Position numbers and translations under genes: made by a program
From: Gordonia alkanivorans NBRC 16433
GTDB lineage: Bacteria; Actinomycetota; Actinomycetes; Mycobacteriales; Mycobacteriaceae
DNA: 64,000 nucleotides
Direction: 5' to 3'
Assembly (NCBI RefSeq): GCF_000225505.1
Contig: NZ_BACI01000110.1
Location: 1-64,000, forward strand
The notes under the pieces: generated by a model
Database searches by the model: none
Told to the model about the DNA's origin: nothing
The model's input: only the letters and a program-made list of their open reading frames with translations
Shown: one piece after another, positions 61,062 through 64,000 of the stretch
How positions within the stretch are numbered: position 1 is the stretch's first letter
Layout: every line of letters begins with the position of its first letter

Positions 61062-63281
61062 GTGATCACAAAGAGTGAAGCCCGGCAGGTGATATCACAG
61101 GGCACGGGTATTGCTGCGGCACCCACCCTCGCGGAGGGCGTGTATCAGCAGATCCGGCGCAACATCCTCGAGGGCCGAATCGCACCCGGAACGCGTGTCT
61201 CCATTCGGTCCCTCGCGGAGTCCGTCGGGGTGTCGACCATGCCGACCCGAGAAGCGCTGAAGCGCCTCGGTTTCGAGGGGCTCGTCGAGTTCGACCGACG
61301 GGCGGTCACCATCACGATGTTGTCCCCGGACGAGATCCGGGAACTGTTCACCATCAGATCGCGACTGGAGTGCCTGGCGACCGAATGGGCACTGCCCGCA
61401 TTCGACGCCGAGGCGGCGGTCGCGCTGCGATCGGTGCTTGATCGCATGGCGGAGCCCGGTATCGGGCCCATCGTCTGGCGCGAGCTCAACCGCGAGTTCC
61501 ACCAAACGTTCTACGCGTGCGGAACCAGTCGATATCTGCTCGAACTCATCCACAACATCTGGGACCGCATCCAGCCGTACATGGCGGTTTACGCCTCGGC
61601 TGTGCACGACTTCACCGAGGCCGACCGTCAGCATGCGCACATGTTGCAACTCATGCTCGCGGGCGACCTCGACGCACTGCTCGATGCCACCAGAGAACAC
61701 CTGCACGACACCGCGGAAGCGATCATCCGCGCGCTGGACACGGGTGCCGACCACGAGGACCAGGAGAGGAACGTGAACTATGAAGAGCTCTCTGTCAGTT
61801 CATTCCACGGACTGATCGAATCCGGCGAGACCACGAGTGCGGAGGTCACCGCGTGGTACCTCCAGCGCATCGCTGAGCTCGACGACGCCGACAATCCCTC
61901 AGGGCCACAGCTCAACTCGGTGGTGACCGTCAATCCGGAAGCCATCGCGGAGGCCCGTCGGATCGATGAGAGGTATGCACGAACCGGTACCCTCGTCGGC
62001 CCGCTGCACGGCGTGCCGGTCCTGGTCAAGGATCAGGGCGAGACCAAAGGCATTCCAACGTCTTTCGGTTCCACGGCATTCGCGGATTACATTCCCGAGG
62101 TCGACGCCACCGTGGTCGATCGCCTGCGGAAGGCCGGCGCGGTGATCCTCGGCAAGACCGCGATGTGCGACTTCGCCGCGGGCTGGTTCTCGTTCTCCTC
62201 CCGCACCCAGCACACGAAGAATCCCTATGCGCTGGACCGGGAGACGGGCGGATCAAGCGCGGGCACTGCCGCCGCAGTGACCGCCAACCTTTGTTTGGTC
62301 GGCATCGGTGAGGACACGGGAGGATCGATCCGCCTACCCTCCTCGTTCACGAATCTCTTCGGCCTGCGTGTCACCACCGGACTCGTCCCACGAACCGGCT
62401 TCTCGCCGTTGCTGCATTTCCAGGACACACCTGGGCCCATGGCGCGCAACGTCGCCGACCTGGCGGCCATTCTGGACGTGATCGTCGGGTATGACCCGGC
62501 CGATGCCTACACCGCGATCGCGACCACCAGTTCGGACGTGGGTGACTACGTCGAGGCCGTCAGCGGCGTCGACGTCGACGCACTTCAGCACTTCCGAGTC
62601 GGTGTTCTTTCCGACGCCTTCGGTTCCGGCGACGATCAGGAGCGGACAAACGGAGTGGTGCGTGCGGCCCTGGACACGCTGCGCCGCCGGGGCGCGGGCG
62701 TGGTCGACGGCTTGGTCCTCGGTGACCTGCCGGCATGGGTGGCAGAGACATCGCTCTACACGATCCAGTCGAAGAGCGATCTCGAGAACTTCCTCGCCGC
62801 GAGGGATCACGGCGGGCCGTCGACAATCCGGGAGATCGTCGATGCGGGGGATTTTCACGAGCTCACCGACCTACTCGCCGACATCGCCGACGGCCCGGAC
62901 GACCCCGAAGACGATCCGAACTACTTCAAGGGCCTGGCGCGCCAAGAGGAATGGCGGCGCACACTGATCGCCATGATGGCGGAGGCCGACGTCGACTTCC
63001 TCGTCTACCCGACGGTCCAGGTGCCGGCACCGACCCGAGAGGAGCTCGCGGCCAAGAGGTGGACCGCGCTCGACTTCCCGACAAACACTGTCATCGCCTC
63101 GCAGACCTCACTGCCCGCCATGAGTATTCCCGTGGGGTTCACCGACAACGGTCTGCCGGTCGGCCTCGAGGTCCTGGGGCGGCCGCTCTCCGAGCGTGCC
63201 CTCCTACGCTTCGCACGTGCCTGGGAGCTGGCCGAGTCACCCAGGCGCGCAGCTGCTCTGACGTCGGTCGCGGAGGCATGA
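61062..63281 (+). CDS. GntR regulator fused in frame to an amidase-signature hydrolase
   Basis: A 739-residue open frame joining two normally separate proteins. Residues about 22-95 are a GntR winged helix (LAEGVYQQIRRNILEGRIAPG, STMPTREALKRLGFEGLV), about 100-225 an FCD effector domain, and 238-739 an amidase-signature enzyme: Lys323 in LVKDQ, Ser398/Ser399 in GGSSAG and nucleophile Ser422 in DTGGSIR, all intact. At the join, DNA reads CAGGAGAGGAACGTG: a strong ribosome-binding site and an in-frame GTG at 61773 that could start a free 502-residue amidase. So both a fusion and a separate enzyme may be made. GTG 61062 is the first start. pxpA follows four bases after the stop. Confidence 0.88.
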   Translation: MITKSEARQVISQGTGIAAAPTLAEGVYQQIRRNILEGRIAPGTRVSIRSLAESVGVSTMPTREALKRLGFEGLVEFDRRAVTITMLSPDEIRELFTIRSRLECLATEWALPAFDAEAAVALRSVLDRMAEPGIGPIVWRELNREFHQTFYACGTSRYLLELIHNIWDRIQPYMAVYASAVHDFTEADRQHAHMLQLMLAGDLDALLDATREHLHDTAEAIIRALDTGADHEDQERNVNYEELSVSSFHGLIESGETTSAEVTAWYLQRIAELDDADNPSGPQLNSVVTVNPEAIAEARRIDERYARTGTLVGPLHGVPVLVKDQGETKGIPTSFGSTAFADYIPEVDATVVDRLRKAGAVILGKTAMCDFAAGWFSFSSRTQHTKNPYALDRETGGSSAGTAAAVTANLCLVGIGEDTGGSIRLPSSFTNLFGLRVTTGLVPRTGFSPLLHFQDTPGPMARNVADLAAILDVIVGYDPADAYTAIATTSSDVGDYVEAVSGVDVDALQHFRVGVLSDAFGSGDDQERTNGVVRAALDTLRRRGAGVVDGLVLGDLPAWVAETSLYTIQSKSDLENFLAARDHGGPSTIREIVDAGDFHELTDLLADIADGPDDPEDDPNYFKGLARQEEWRRTLIAMMAEADVDFLVYPTVQVPAPTREELAAKRWTALDFPTNTVIASQTSLPAMSIPVGFTDNGLPVGLEVLGRPLSERALLRFARAWELAESPRRAAALTSVAEA

Positions 63282-63285
63282 CGAC

Positions 63286-64000
63286 GTGACCACCGTCGAT
63301 CTCAACTGCGACCTCGGCGAGAGTTTCGGTGTCTACTCCTACGGGTCCGACTCCGAGATGATGCCGATGATCACCTCGGCCAACATCGCTTGCGGCGCGC
63401 ACGGGGGTGACCCGGCAGTCATGCGAGGCAGTGTCGACCTCGCTCTCACCCACGGTGTGGCGATGGGAGCGCACGTCGGTCTGCCCGATCGGCTGGGTTT
63501 CGGTCGTCGAGAGATCCCGACCACCCCTCAGGAGGTATACGACCTCTGTCTGTACCAGGTGGGTGCGCTCGACGCCTTCATCCGAGTGCGGGGCGCCACG
63601 ATGCAGCACGTGAAACTGCATGGCGCGCTGTACATGATGGCAAATCGCGATCGTGACCTCGCCCACGCTGTGTGTGCGGCGGTCACCGACCTCGACCCGA
63701 CGCTGAAGGTCTACGCCCTTCCTCGTTCGCATCTACACGCCGCGGCCATCGAAAGCGACTTGTCAACGGTCGTCGAGGTATTCGCGGACCGCCCCTACCT
63801 GGACGACGAAGTACAGATGTATGACCGAACCGCCGAGCTCATCGGCGGACCGCAGGAGGTCATCGCCCGCACCCTGGCGCAACTGTCCGCACTCGACGGA
63901 GCCGACAGCCGAACGGTGTGCGTGCACAGCGACACCCCGAACGCCCCGTTACTCCTCTCCGAACTACGCAACGCCCTCATCGACGCGGGCTTCTCGTTTC
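63286..64000 (+). CDS. pxpA: 5-Oxoprolinase subunit A, LamB/YcsF family (partial, runs off the right edge)
   Basis: 238 codons are visible of a LamB/YcsF protein, normally about 250 residues, which with PxpB/C hydrolyses 5-oxoproline to glutamate using ATP. VDLNCDLGESFGVYSYGSD, ITSANIACGAHGGDPAVM, GAHVGLPDRLGFGRREI and QHVKLHGALYMMAN are the family blocks, with the metal-type Asp, Glu and His. GTG 63286 follows GGAGG at 9 bases. It is four bases from the GntR-amidase stop. The last ~12 residues and any pxpB/pxpC genes lie beyond the window. Confidence 0.93.
   Translation, partial: MTTVDLNCDLGESFGVYSYGSDSEMMPMITSANIACGAHGGDPAVMRGSVDLALTHGVAMGAHVGLPDRLGFGRREIPTTPQEVYDLCLYQVGALDAFIRVRGATMQHVKLHGALYMMANRDRDLAHAVCAAVTDLDPTLKVYALPRSHLHAAAIESDLSTVVEVFADRPYLDDEVQMYDRTAELIGGPQEVIARTLAQLSALDGADSRTVCVHSDTPNAPLLLSELRNALIDAGFSF

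Overview
The window looks like chromosome from a high-GC, mycolic-acid-type actinomycete, most likely Gordonia or a close relative. The basis is GC-rich codons throughout, several promoters with a -10 hexamer about 7 bases before the start codon (leaderless style), an Rpf gene behind a c-di-AMP riboswitch, F420/LLM, DUF3558 and mpaB-type genes, and a gene order recalling the Mycobacterium tuberculosis Rv0858c-Rv0877 region (aminotransferase, XPB helicase, helicase-associated protein, small Rv0863-like protein, moaC-mog-moaE, rpfA, moaD-moaA, cold-shock protein, DUF2771, MFS, DUF3027). The genus call is inference. No rRNA, tRNA, CRISPR array or insertion sequence was seen.

Layout. 1-1070: a tyrosine integrase running off the left edge. 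1.6-10.9 kb: membrane, Nudix, YceI and lipoprotein genes, a HAMP-containing adenylate cyclase, an SDR and an AlkB-like protein. 10.9-16.6 kb: a TetR/Baeyer-Villiger monooxygenase/GMC oxidoreductase operon, a DUF3558 lipoprotein and an LLM oxidoreductase. 16.8-25.8 kb: aminotransferase, a lipoprotein and a Ser/Thr kinase sharing one eight-cysteine domain, XPB helicase, an mpaB-like oxygenase and the helicase-associated protein. 25.9-34.1 kb: an inserted ureide (allantoin) catabolic cluster with its IclR regulator, interrupted by a RelBE-type toxin-antitoxin pair and an antitoxin remnant. 34.1-38.8 kb: two tandem receptor kinases with seven-repeat RCC1 ectodomains. 38.9-49.8 kb: the molybdopterin and rpfA block. 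49.8-64 kb: a large GHKL/Hsp90-like ATPase, acyl-CoA dehydrogenases (one paired with an APH-type kinase), hemerythrin, PAP2, a frameshifted secreted protein, and at the right edge a GntR-amidase fusion followed by pxpA.

How parts work together. The ureide cluster encodes allantoinase, permease, racemase, ureidoglycine aminohydrolase and a DUF6986 aldolase-like enzyme, but no allantoate amidohydrolase. Its intergenic regions share a 15-bp motif (TTCC-N7-GGAA type) that probably binds the IclR protein. A GlnR-like half box upstream of allantoinase nearly matches one upstream of the GntR-amidase/pxpA operon, suggesting common nitrogen control. Upstream of rpfA lie a perfect CRP-type palindrome and a c-di-AMP riboswitch, so two nucleotide messengers may meet at one gene. 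Three receptor kinases within 20 kb carry two kinds of extracellular sensor.

The best candidates for something not previously described are the GntR-amidase fusion with an internal ribosome-binding site, the tandem RCC1 kinases, and the kinase/lipoprotein pair sharing a cysteine-rich sensor. Two families of intergenic repeats (84 bp and 41 bp) are also present.
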